Notes under the pieces: generated by a model
What the model saw: the letters and a program-made list of their open reading frames with translations, nothing else
The model's database searches: none
Told to the model about the DNA's origin: nothing
Made by a program: the position numbers and the translations under genes
From: Ruminococcus sp.
GTDB taxonomy: Bacteria; Bacillota; Clostridia; Oscillospirales; Ruminococcaceae
DNA: 64,000 nt
Assembly (NCBI GenBank): GCA_021200415.1
Contig: JAJQGO010000013.1
Location: forward strand, 206,016-270,015
Direction: 5' to 3'
In this document: piece after piece, positions 1 to 8,281 of the stretch
Layout of the letters: each line of letters begins with the position of its first letter
How positions within the stretch are numbered: position 1 is the stretch's first letter

Positions 1-695
1 TAAAGACAGAATGAATATGAAAAAACTCCCAGCCACGCCGAAAGAGATGACAGCTCCTTTACATCCATAGAGCTGACCGCCGAGTAAAGCATATACAAAT
101 TGTCGGCAAATATGACCTTTTTCGCCAGACCCTTGATAAAAAGCGAAGCTCCTGCCCCAACCTCGGATAAGCCCATGATTCGGTTTTTCAGCATACTCCT
201 GAATCTTGCGTATCCCACAAGAGGCCCCATCGGGAGCTTCGGGAAAAACATCATGTAGGCGGAAAAATTCAGGATATTCCTCTCCGCGCTGATTCGCTCT
301 CTGCAAACATCAAGAAGATAGCCGACTGCCGATAAAACAGTGAACGAGATTCCTATGGGAGCTATGCTGCCGATAAATCCAAATCTGCCGACATATACGT
401 CAAGCATATTCTCCCTCAAAACGAGAAACGCCAGAGCATCCGCCGCAATGCCGATAAAGGCAAATGCTCCCGATAGAAATTTATGCTTCCGCAGCGAACC
501 GCATATAAGCCCGAAGGCGTAGTTCCACAATGTGTACAGTATCATGAATATGAGAAAGCTTAATCCGCACATTCCGCAATAAGCGATATTCAGGACAAAG
601 AGAGCGTAATTTCTGTATTTCGCGGGCGTGATATAATACAGCAGAACCGACACGGGAAAAAACGCATATATGAACAGCAGACTGCTAAATATCAT
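1..695 (-). CDS. MBOAT family O-acyltransferase (AlgI-like), partial
   Basis: This reading frame begins at an ATG at 695 behind an AAGGAGGG ribosome site and runs off the left edge; about 231 codons are visible without a stop. The protein is hydrophobic from residue 1 and contains the MBOAT signatures GISFTVLSAVGYLLDV and FPKLPMGPLVGYARF. These match AlgI/DltB-type membrane-bound O-acyltransferases, which transfer acyl groups to exported polysaccharides or teichoic acids. The start overlaps the end of rnmV by 11 bases, so it belongs to the same transcript. The C-terminal half with the conserved catalytic His is outside the window, so the substrate cannot be judged. Confidence 0.8.
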   Translation of the reverse strand, partial: MIFSSLLFIYAFFPVSVLLYYITPAKYRNYALFVLNIAYCGMCGLSFLIFMILYTLWNYAFGLICGSLRKHKFLSGAFAFIGIAADALAFLVLRENMLDVYVGRFGFIGSIAPIGISFTVLSAVGYLLDVCRERISAERNILNFSAYMMFFPKLPMGPLVGYARFRSMLKNRIMGLSEVGAGASLFIKGLAKKVIFADNLYMLYSAVSSMDVKELSSLSAWLGVFSYSFCL

Positions 696-1284
696 TATTG
701 CCCTCCTTAACTGCCCTCGTCCTGCGTGCAAGCTCGGCTGAATCCATCATGGTGTTAAGCACCTCTATAAGCGAGGAGGCGGACATAAGACTCGGAAGTC
801 CCAGACTTTTCTGAAGCTTTTTGCGCAGCTCACGGCTGCCGTTTCCTCCGCTCAGTCCCAGCTCATATAGCGTGCAGCTTGTTATATCCTTCGCAGTGCT
901 GCTCTCAGATGACGTAATACCTGACTTCTCAAAAGCCTCCGTCAGCAGCTTTGGACTGATTCCCTCAACTCCAAGCTTTCCCTCCGCGGAAGGCTTGACC
1001 TTGCGCTTTTCCTTGCCGAAAACATCGGGAATATACACGTTCACTATTCTTCCGTCCCTGACAGCTCCCCTGATGTATCCACGTATCTTAGCTCCGGCGC
1101 TGTCGGAATCCGTCAGAATGATTATTCCTGTTTTTTTTGCGTAGTACCGTATCAGCTCCAGCTTTTCCCTGTCCTTGAAGATTCCGAATCCGTTTGTTAC
1201 GATTATTACGGCGTCCACAATGGAGCAAAGCTTTATTTTGTCATATTTTCCCTCAACTATTATCGCTTCGTTTATCTTTATCAT
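685..1284 (-). CDS. rnmV: Ribonuclease M5-like Toprim protein
   Basis: A 199-residue protein with an N-terminal Toprim domain: acidic residues E11 (VEGKYDK) and D59/D61 (LTDSDSAG) sit where Toprim enzymes bind metal, followed by a second domain from about residue 110. Length and layout fit ribonuclease M5, which trims 5S rRNA precursors; many clostridial copies carry the name DUF4093. The start overlaps the end of holA by four bases (1281-1284), and the end overlaps the MBOAT start, giving tight translational coupling. Family assignment rests on the motifs; the exact RNA substrate is inferred. Confidence 0.8.
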   Translation of the reverse strand: MIKINEAIIVEGKYDKIKLCSIVDAVIIVTNGFGIFKDREKLELIRYYAKKTGIIILTDSDSAGAKIRGYIRGAVRDGRIVNVYIPDVFGKEKRKVKPSAEGKLGVEGISPKLLTEAFEKSGITSSESSTAKDITSCTLYELGLSGGNGSRELRKKLQKSLGLPSLMSASSLIEVLNTMMDSAELARRTRAVKEGNNDI

Positions 1285-2336
1285 AAGCTCCTCCGACGGT
1301 CGTTTGTCATAAGCATCTGTGTAACAGCCTTTTCAAGCATTATCTTCTCATCCGCTGAGGTTGAATTAAGCTGAGCAGCTGTGTTCCGCAGTATAGCTAT
1401 GCATTTTCTCAAACGCTGCACCGATATTCTTGAGCTGTCACGAAAGGCGTTCCTGACTGCAAATTCACGCTTATAGTCAAAATCACCCATAACATCTGAA
1501 ATGCTTCTGCCCGACTGCCTTGCGCAGGCGGCTCTGTATAAATCCAGAAAGGAATTTGATATAGTTCCGAGAATTATTCCTCTGTTCACACGCTGCTCCA
1601 TCAGCTCGTCAAGAGCGTCAAATGCGGCCTTTTGATTGAATGAGCAGACTGCGCCCGCAAGCTTGTATACCGTAACGTCCCTCTGCCGTGAAACAAGCTT
1701 TTCCAGCATTTCGCCCGTGATTTCACGTCCATCGGCATAAGCGCACAGCTTTTCAATTTCATTGTTTATCAGCAGCGTATCCGACAGACACATTGCCGCA
1801 AGCTCCTGTGCGTTGTTCAGGGAAATCATTCCGCCTCGTGACGAAACCTTTGCCGTTATCTCCTTCGCAAGCTCAGCGGGAGTTTTTATTCCCTGTTCGC
1901 AGACGATTCCGTTTTTTGCCGCAAAGTCAATGAGCTTCTTATTTTTCCCCGAAACAGTTTTCCTGCCGTTTTTCACATCAAATCCCGTGACATTGAAAAT
2001 AACAACCGTATGCGGAGGAATCTCCCGAAGAGCTTCAATGAGCTGCTTCGTCTTGTCCTCCTTCTGCTCATCGCAGTTGTAATCATTCACAAGAATGCAG
2101 TTATAATCCGACATCATGGGAATCATTTCCGTCATATCACGGAAATCCGAAACATTCAGCTCCCTGCCGCTTAGCTTGTTGAGCGCGAATTCCTCATTGT
2201 CGCCGACTGCCTTTTTTATTATTGCCTTTGTCAGAAGCTCCACACCGCTGACGTTTTGTCCGTACAGATAGTACAGATTATGCAGCTCGCCCTTTTTCAG
2301 CTGAGCCGTTATTGTTTTTACATCTGCCTGCGCCAT
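1281..2336 (-). CDS. holA: DNA polymerase III delta subunit
   Basis: A 351-residue protein with the layout of HolA, the clamp-loader subunit that opens the beta sliding clamp. The start (LKKGELHNLYYLYGQN) and middle (TLLINNEIEKLCAYADGREIT) are typical, and the C-terminal collar helices include the LRKCIAILRNTAAQLNSTSAD segment. As in other Firmicutes it sits directly after comEC: the stop of comEC and the ATG of holA overlap (TAATG). It is expected to act with DnaX and HolB at the replication fork. Confidence 0.9.
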   Translation of the reverse strand: MAQADVKTITAQLKKGELHNLYYLYGQNVSGVELLTKAIIKKAVGDNEEFALNKLSGRELNVSDFRDMTEMIPMMSDYNCILVNDYNCDEQKEDKTKQLIEALREIPPHTVVIFNVTGFDVKNGRKTVSGKNKKLIDFAAKNGIVCEQGIKTPAELAKEITAKVSSRGGMISLNNAQELAAMCLSDTLLINNEIEKLCAYADGREITGEMLEKLVSRQRDVTVYKLAGAVCSFNQKAAFDALDELMEQRVNRGIILGTISNSFLDLYRAACARQSGRSISDVMGDFDYKREFAVRNAFRDSSRISVQRLRKCIAILRNTAAQLNSTSADEKIMLEKAVTQMLMTNDRRRSL

Positions 2337-4426
2337 TACAGCCTCCTGATTTCTGCTCCTCCGCTGTCGGAAGAAAATATTATCTCAAAATTGTTCATAT
2401 CGGAATTTACATTTGCTTCATCCTCGGCCGCGTCAAGATAAATGCAGCCCTCACCTGTATTCAAAACCGTTTTCTCGGTTATATTTCCGTAGTACACCGA
2501 AATATCCCCACTGCCGGAGCCTTCGCTGCCTGCCTTTTCTATCAGGACAGTCACGCCGCCATAGGTAATCTCCAATGCTCCGTCAGCGTAATTGACATAG
2601 TAGTCCTTATTTATCAGCTCGACTGACGTATCGTTAAAATAAATTATATCGTCTGTATTATCATCGGGCAGACCAAGTGTGCCGCCCGACATTATCTGAT
2701 CTATATCGAAAAGCTCAAGCTCCGCAAGATATGCGGCATACTGGGAGGGAGCTTTCGATGTGAGGGAAAGTGTTCTGATGTCCTCGGTACCGTTCATGGT
2801 CAGATATTTCCGCACATACTCCGGAGATTTATAATGTCCGCTCAGATCTATAACATCGGCGCTGCCATTGTACGAAATCACAACTGCCGCATTTGAGCCT
2901 CGTCCCAGAACGGCAACCTTAAATTTATTTTGCTCAATTTTTCCCATTACAGCCGAGCTGAAAACAAAAACAGTCAGCGCGCCTGCCACAGCCAGCGATA
3001 TATAACGCCTGTTTTTGATGACTGCCGCGGCAAAAATAACAAATGCCACACATATAAGGGATATAAAAAACAGCTTTTTGTTTCCGCATGAAAAATGCGT
3101 GAACTGTATTCTGCCGAGCTTATCAGCTGCCGCAAGAACAGCATCTGTCAATATTTCCGCCACGGAAAGCAGCGATACGATTCCGCCTGTTATTACGTAG
3201 ATGAACCCGATTATCATTGCGGCAACCGTCAGCGGAACAAGAACAATATTTGTTATGGGAGATATTACCGACGTTTCATCAAAGTACAGAATGCTCAGGG
3301 GCATTACCGTAAGCGTCACGCACAGCATTGCCGCCATGCTTTTCACAAGACGCTGAAAAATATTTTCCGTTTTCATTCCCGATGTCATAAACGGCGCAAA
3401 AACTCCCACTCCGAATGTTCCCGCAGCTGAAAGCAAAAATCCCGAATCCTGCACGGCATAAGGATTCATAAGACATATTATCAGGACTGCTCCCGAAAGA
3501 GAATTGAAGGTGTCATTCTGCCTTCGGAAAAGCCTTGCCGAATACATGAAATCAAGCATTATAGCTGCTCTGATTGCCGAAACGGGAGATTTCACCATGA
3601 TTATCATAAGCCCGAGAAATACATTCAGCGCGGCAAATGAAGCAAGCTTTCCTATTCTCAGCTTTTTCAGCAGAAGCATGAGAAGCGCCGCGGCAATTGA
3701 TACATGAAGTCCCGAAACCGCCATGATGTGTCCTATTCCGCAGCGATACATAATCGACTTCTCATCTGTGTCAAGTCCCGATTTTTCGCCGAAAACAATG
3801 CTTGCGAGAAAGCTCCCGTCCGTGTTTCCCATTTTCACCCTGAACTCCCATATGACCTTTTCACGATAGCTGCTTATCAGCCGTCTTAGCCTATGGGAAT
3901 CAGTATGCTCAACGGAAAATCCGCTTATATTTTCAGCCGTCAGGAAAATTCCCCGAGATTTATAATACCCCTCGGAATCAAATAAAAAATCCGAATCGGG
4001 TATACTGAATGTACAGCTTTCAAGAGTTACCACATCGCCCACGGAAACATCACACGAATCGCCGAAAAATACGATTTTCGCATTCTGAACGCCGTTTATG
4101 CTGCCATCAAGCGTGTAGAGCGCCTTGTCATTGTCATAGTACCCGACATCGTCCACCTCGCCGATAAAGCTGCCCTCCGTTCCGCTGTAGGACGTTATTT
4201 TGCCATACACGCAGTTATTGTACGTTACTCCCACTGCACCGGCAGCAAAGAAAAATACGGCAAGCATTATTATATCCGAGGTGTGAATCTTCAGCGGCTT
4301 TGCCGCTATAAAAAGGACGGGAAGCAGTCCTGCAAGCAGCAGCAAATCGCTTCCCTCCGTACAAAAGGAAGCGAAAAACAATCCCGACATATATGCAGCT
4401 GCCGCACCAATCATTTTTCGCTTCAT
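2336..4426 (-). CDS. comEC: ComEC/Rec2-type DNA uptake channel with degenerate C-terminal domain
   Basis: A 696-residue membrane protein. The N-terminus has membrane segments plus an OB-like DUF4131 region (about 1-200); the Competence domain follows, with the family signature CGIGHIMAVSGLHVSI near residue 240 and many helices to about 500. The C-terminal region lines up with the metallo-beta-lactamase domain of ComEC, but the metal-binding HxHxDH is absent: the aligned stretch reads LTSKAPSQYAAYL, and the first motif GQGD reads GRGSN. ComEC passes single-stranded DNA across the membrane during transformation, and the missing domain is the putative nuclease. The gene lies between apt (10-base gap) and holA. 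No other competence gene is in the window. Confidence 0.85.
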   Translation of the reverse strand: MKRKMIGAAAAYMSGLFFASFCTEGSDLLLLAGLLPVLFIAAKPLKIHTSDIIMLAVFFFAAGAVGVTYNNCVYGKITSYSGTEGSFIGEVDDVGYYDNDKALYTLDGSINGVQNAKIVFFGDSCDVSVGDVVTLESCTFSIPDSDFLFDSEGYYKSRGIFLTAENISGFSVEHTDSHRLRRLISSYREKVIWEFRVKMGNTDGSFLASIVFGEKSGLDTDEKSIMYRCGIGHIMAVSGLHVSIAAALLMLLLKKLRIGKLASFAALNVFLGLMIIMVKSPVSAIRAAIMLDFMYSARLFRRQNDTFNSLSGAVLIICLMNPYAVQDSGFLLSAAGTFGVGVFAPFMTSGMKTENIFQRLVKSMAAMLCVTLTVMPLSILYFDETSVISPITNIVLVPLTVAAMIIGFIYVITGGIVSLLSVAEILTDAVLAAADKLGRIQFTHFSCGNKKLFFISLICVAFVIFAAAVIKNRRYISLAVAGALTVFVFSSAVMGKIEQNKFKVAVLGRGSNAAVVISYNGSADVIDLSGHYKSPEYVRKYLTMNGTEDIRTLSLTSKAPSQYAAYLAELELFDIDQIMSGGTLGLPDDNTDDIIYFNDTSVELINKDYYVNYADGALEITYGGVTVLIEKAGSEGSGSGDISVYYGNITEKTVLNTGEGCIYLDAAEDEANVNSDMNNFEIIFSSDSGGAEIRRL

Positions 4427-4436
4427 AATATAATTC

Positions 4437-4976
4437 CTATTTAAAGAAAAGCGGCAGCTTCTCCAGATAAACTATGTCATCTCTATCGGCAGCGTCGCCC
4501 TCGGCGAGAACAGCAGCCTTGCATTCAATCGCTCCGCCCGCGCTTTCAACAAGCTTCTCAAGAGCTTTAAGAGATTCGCCCGTACTGATAACATCGTCAA
4601 CAATGAGAACCTTTTTTCCCTTTATCATCTCCGCCTTTTCCTCGGAAAGATAAAGCGTCTGCTCCGCTGCCGTTGTTATGGATTTTACCGTAACCGATAT
4701 GGGATCGGTCATGTAAAGCTTAACTGATTTTCTTGCCACAACATAGGGGATTCCAAGCTGTCTTGCCATTTCGTAGGCAAGCGGAATGCCCTTTGATTCA
4801 GCCGTTATAATTACATCGCACTCGGGACACCTCTTTGCAAGCTCCTCCGCGCACGCAACAGTCAGCTCCACATCCGAAAACATAACAAATGCGGCAATAT
4901 CCAGTTTATCATTCAGCGGACATATGGGAAGCTCCCTTGTAAGTCCCGCTACCTCAAGCTTATATGTATTGCTCAT
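4437..4976 (-). CDS. Adenine/xanthine-type phosphoribosyltransferase
   Basis: A 179-residue type I phosphoribosyltransferase. The PRPP-binding loop VLIVDDVISTGES is near residue 122-134, and an upstream TAESKGIPLAYEMARQLG segment is typical of the APRT group. The family transfers a purine base onto PRPP for salvage. Substrate choice between adenine and another purine cannot be settled from sequence alone. It sits 9 bases after the hit gene and 10 bases before comEC in the alaS run. Confidence 0.8.
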   Translation of the reverse strand: MSNTYKLEVAGLTRELPICPLNDKLDIAAFVMFSDVELTVACAEELAKRCPECDVIITAESKGIPLAYEMARQLGIPYVVARKSVKLYMTDPISVTVKSITTAAEQTLYLSEEKAEMIKGKKVLIVDDVISTGESLKALEKLVESAGGAIECKAAVLAEGDAADRDDIVYLEKLPLFFK

Positions 4977-4985
4977 AATACGCTC

Positions 4986-5342
4986 CTATTCAACAGCATT
5001 GACAGATTCCTTGCCCCAGCCCATTTTAACTCCGGCAAGAAGGTGGAAATGCAGATGCTTAACCGTCTGACCTGCGTCCTCTCCGCAGTTTGTGATGATT
5101 CTGAATCCGTTTTCGATTCCCTCAGCCTTTGCGATTTTCGCAGCAGCCTCAAATACCTTTGCCACAAGTCCGGAATTTTCCTCGGTTATTTCAGATGCTC
5201 CGCTTATGTGAGCCTTCGGGATAACAAGATAATGAATCGGGGCAATTGGATCAATATCCTTAAAGCAGTAAACATACTCGTCCTCATACACCTTAGTGCT
5301 GGGGACCTCCCCATCAACAATTTTACAGAACAAACAATCCAT
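4986..5342 (-). CDS. HIT family nucleotide hydrolase (HinT-like)
   Basis: A 118-residue histidine-triad protein. The triad HLHFHLLAG gives H96, H98 and H100, and an N-terminal CxxC (Cys3, Cys6) is common in the branch that binds zinc. HinT-type enzymes hydrolyse purine phosphoramidates and aminoacyl-adenylates. Its position 12 bases after alaS is notable, because HinT enzymes can clear aminoacyl-AMP formed by tRNA synthetases; that functional link is inference. Confidence 0.88.
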   Translation of the reverse strand: MDCLFCKIVDGEVPSTKVYEDEYVYCFKDIDPIAPIHYLVIPKAHISGASEITEENSGLVAKVFEAAAKIAKAEGIENGFRIITNCGEDAGQTVKHLHFHLLAGVKMGWGKESVNAVE

Positions 5343-5354
5343 GTTCAGACCTCC

Positions 5355-7982
5355 TTATATAAATTCTTTTACCAGTGATTTGAACGCTATAAGCGCTTCA
5401 TCTACCATGTAGGTTTTTCCGATACCTGCCATAGCTCCGTCAGGACGTCCGCCGCCCTTTCCTCCGGTTATTGCGGCTACACGCTGAACTATCTTTCCTG
5501 CGTTAGCTCCCTTCCTAACAGCTCCGGAGGTGCATACGCAGTAGAATGTTCCCTTATCCTCACTGACTCCCGCAAAGAGGGCGATAATATCCTCCTGCTT
5601 ATCCTTTACGCTGTCGCCGATTTTACGCAGCATATCGGGAGTTGCTCCTGTCATCATCGCAGAGACAATCTTTACGCCGTTTATCTCCTCCGCATTCTCG
5701 AATATTGACGAAAGACGGGCATTTGCAAACTGTTGATTCAGACTTACGATTTTCCTATTAATTTCCTTTAATTCGGCAAACACAGCCGCACACTTTTCGG
5801 GAAGCTCACTTGTATTTGCAAGCTTGAGTGCCTTTGCCGACCTTGAAATAACGCTCTTGTAGTCGTTGATGAGGCTGATAACTCCTGTTCCCGTAACGGC
5901 TTCGATTCTTCTTACACCTGCCGCAACCGAGCTTTCCGATACGATTTTGAACAAGCCAATCTGCGATGTATTTGAAATATGTGTACCGCCGCAGAATTCA
6001 ATTGACTTGTCGGCTGTTACAACTCTTACGGTATCGCCGTATTTTTCGCCGAACAGTGCCATAGCTCCGAGCTTACGTGCCTCGTCAATGGGCATTTCAC
6101 GCATTGTTACGGGATAAGCGTTCATGATTTCGGAATTGACGATTTCCTCAACTCTGCTGATTTCCTCATCCGTCATGGCGCTGAAATGTGAGAAGTCGAA
6201 ACGGCAATGCTCCGCGTTGACGAGCTGACCTGCCTGATGAACATGGTCACCGAGAACGGTTCTGAGCGCATACTGGAGGAGATGAGCCGTTGTGTGGTTG
6301 CGCATGATAGCCATTCTGCGCTCTCTGTCGATTTTCGCAAGGACTCTGTCACCCTTTGAAAGACCTCCCTGAGTTATTTCGGCAACGTGCAGGAAATGTC
6401 CCTCTGACTTTATGGTATCGCCCACGGAGGCAATATTCTCTCCGCAGGAAATTATACCCGTATCACCAACCTGTCCGCCGCTTTCGGCATAGAAGGGTGT
6501 CTTATCAAGGAGAATAACAACATCCTCGCCCTCGGCGGCAATCTCAACCTCCTGTCCGTCCTTGTAAATGGCGAGAATCTCGGCATCCCCGGCTTCAAAA
6601 TCTGTATAGCCCGTGAAAACGGTTTTCGGAGCTTCGATTTTTATGCTGTTGTCCGCCCACGAAGAGCCTGCCTTCGCAAGATGATCGGCTCTTGCCTTTT
6701 CACGCTGCTCCTTCACAAGAACGCTGAATCTGTCGGTGTCGACGGTAATTCCCTTTTCGCCGCAGATTTCAATTGTAAGGTCGATGGGGAATCCATATGT
6801 GTCGGACAGCTTGAATGCGTCGTCGCCCGACAGAACAGTTTTGTTATCGGCGGAAAGCTTATCCGTGAACTGATTGAGAAGCTCTGAGCCTTTATCTATT
6901 GTCTTTGCGAATGCCTCCTCCTCAACGCCGATAATTTTCTTGATATATTCACGCTTTTCGGCAAGCTCCGGATAAGCGGACGCGTTTTCATTTATAACAG
7001 TGTCGCAGACCTCGCAGAGGAACGGTTTTTCAATACCGAGCAGTCTTCCGTGACGTGCAGCACGTCTGAGCAAGCGTCTGAGGACGTAGCCTCTGCCCTC
7101 GTTGGACGGCATAATTCCATCCCCGACCATAAATGTTGTGCTTCTGATGTGGTCGGTTATAACACGGAGTGAAACGTCCGTTTTTGCGTTTGTTTTATAC
7201 TCAACACCTGCAATTTTTGATATGTGCTTCATAATATTCTGAACGGTGTCAACCTCAAAAATATTATCAACGTCCTGCATTACACAGGCAAGACGCTCAA
7301 GTCCCATGCCGGTATCAATATTCTTGCTCTTCATTTCAGCATAATTGCCGTTGCCGTCGCTGTCGAACTGGCTGAAAACGAGATTCCAGATTTCAATAAC
7401 ACGGTCGCATTCGCTTGCCTGTTCAAAGCTCTCAAACGGGCCGTAGCTCTCGCCTCTGTCGAAGTGTATCTCCGAGCAAGGTCCGCATGGACCTGAACCA
7501 TGCTCCCAGAAATTATCAGCCTTGCCGAGGCGGATTATTCTGTCATGAGGGATGCCGATATTATTTTCCCAGATCTGTTCAGCCTCATCATCGCTTTCAA
7601 AAATTGTAATCCAGAGTCTGTCAGCGGGAATTTCAAGAACGCCTGTGAGAAATTCCCATGCCCATGCAATTGCGTCTGTTTTAAAGTAATCGCCGAATGA
7701 GAAATTGCCGAGCATTTCAAAATATGTACCGTGACGTGCGGTTTTGCCCACGCTCTCAATATCGGGAGTTCTGATACATTTCTGGCAGGTTGTAACTCTT
7801 TTGTTGGGAGGAACAGCCTGTCCGAGAAAATACTTTTTAAGGGGCGCCATACCCGAATTTATAAGAAGCAGACTCTTATCCCCCTGAGGAACAAGAGATG
7901 CGCTTGCCATTCTCGTATGGTTTTTGCTCTCAAAAAATGACAAATACTTTTCACGAAGTTCATTCAAACCTGTCCACTGCAT
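5355..7982 (-). CDS. alaS: Alanyl-tRNA synthetase
   Basis: An 875-residue class II synthetase. The catalytic core starts MQWTGLNELREKYLSFF and includes QKCIRTPDIESVGKTARH. The editing domain has NHTTAHLLQYAL and the zinc-binding CGGTHISNTSQIG, and a C-terminal DHHA1 domain carries the GGKGGGRPDGAMAG motif. The open frame extends 31 codons upstream, but the ATG at 7982 has an AAAGGAG site at good distance and matches the family N-terminus; the upstream codons are inside the T-box leader. The gene charges tRNA-Ala and heads a run that also contains hit, apt, comEC, holA and rnmV. Confidence 0.97.
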   Translation of the reverse strand: MQWTGLNELREKYLSFFESKNHTRMASASLVPQGDKSLLLINSGMAPLKKYFLGQAVPPNKRVTTCQKCIRTPDIESVGKTARHGTYFEMLGNFSFGDYFKTDAIAWAWEFLTGVLEIPADRLWITIFESDDEAEQIWENNIGIPHDRIIRLGKADNFWEHGSGPCGPCSEIHFDRGESYGPFESFEQASECDRVIEIWNLVFSQFDSDGNGNYAEMKSKNIDTGMGLERLACVMQDVDNIFEVDTVQNIMKHISKIAGVEYKTNAKTDVSLRVITDHIRSTTFMVGDGIMPSNEGRGYVLRRLLRRAARHGRLLGIEKPFLCEVCDTVINENASAYPELAEKREYIKKIIGVEEEAFAKTIDKGSELLNQFTDKLSADNKTVLSGDDAFKLSDTYGFPIDLTIEICGEKGITVDTDRFSVLVKEQREKARADHLAKAGSSWADNSIKIEAPKTVFTGYTDFEAGDAEILAIYKDGQEVEIAAEGEDVVILLDKTPFYAESGGQVGDTGIISCGENIASVGDTIKSEGHFLHVAEITQGGLSKGDRVLAKIDRERRMAIMRNHTTAHLLQYALRTVLGDHVHQAGQLVNAEHCRFDFSHFSAMTDEEISRVEEIVNSEIMNAYPVTMREMPIDEARKLGAMALFGEKYGDTVRVVTADKSIEFCGGTHISNTSQIGLFKIVSESSVAAGVRRIEAVTGTGVISLINDYKSVISRSAKALKLANTSELPEKCAAVFAELKEINRKIVSLNQQFANARLSSIFENAEEINGVKIVSAMMTGATPDMLRKIGDSVKDKQEDIIALFAGVSEDKGTFYCVCTSGAVRKGANAGKIVQRVAAITGGKGGGRPDGAMAGIGKTYMVDEALIAFKSLVKEFI

Positions 7983-8019
7983 AAAAAATTTATCTCCTTT
8001 TAATAAAAGTTCAAAGTAA

Positions 8020-8250
8020 AGTACAACAGAAAAAGCCCCGCCGCCATAATGGGACGAAGGCTCTCGTGGTACCACCCAAATTCAAAAGAACGGCGCAGAA
8101 CCGTACTTTTCTCATTACCCTTAACGCGGGAAAACGCTTCGGTTTCCCAAAGAGGTTCAGGGGCAGCACCCGCAGTATGCCGAAAAGCTCGCACCGAACA
8201 CTTTCTCTCTGAACGGCATTTCAAACGGTCATTCCCATCGCTACCTATCT
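8020..8250 (-). promoter_or_regulatory. T-box leader of alaS
   Basis: The leader between the promoter and alaS holds the T-box consensus TGGGTGGTACCACG at 8078-8065. It is preceded by the conserved GAACCTCTTTGGG-like segment near 8157-8143, and followed by a GC-rich hairpin with TTTTTC near 8033 as the terminator. T-box leaders sense uncharged tRNA and allow read-through when the cognate amino acid is scarce; tRNA-Ala is expected from the downstream gene. I did not assign the specifier codon with confidence. Confidence 0.9.
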
Positions 8251-8253
8251 TAT

Positions 8254-8281
8254 ATTATACCAAATTACGTGAGAATGTCAA
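8254..8281 (-). promoter_or_regulatory. Sigma-A type promoter of alaS
   Basis: Perfect TTGACA (8281-8276) and TATAAT (8259-8254) hexamers are spaced by 16 bases. The TGA inside the -35 box is also the stop codon of the upstream penicillin-binding protein gene, so the alaS transcript starts immediately after that gene. Confidence 0.85.
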
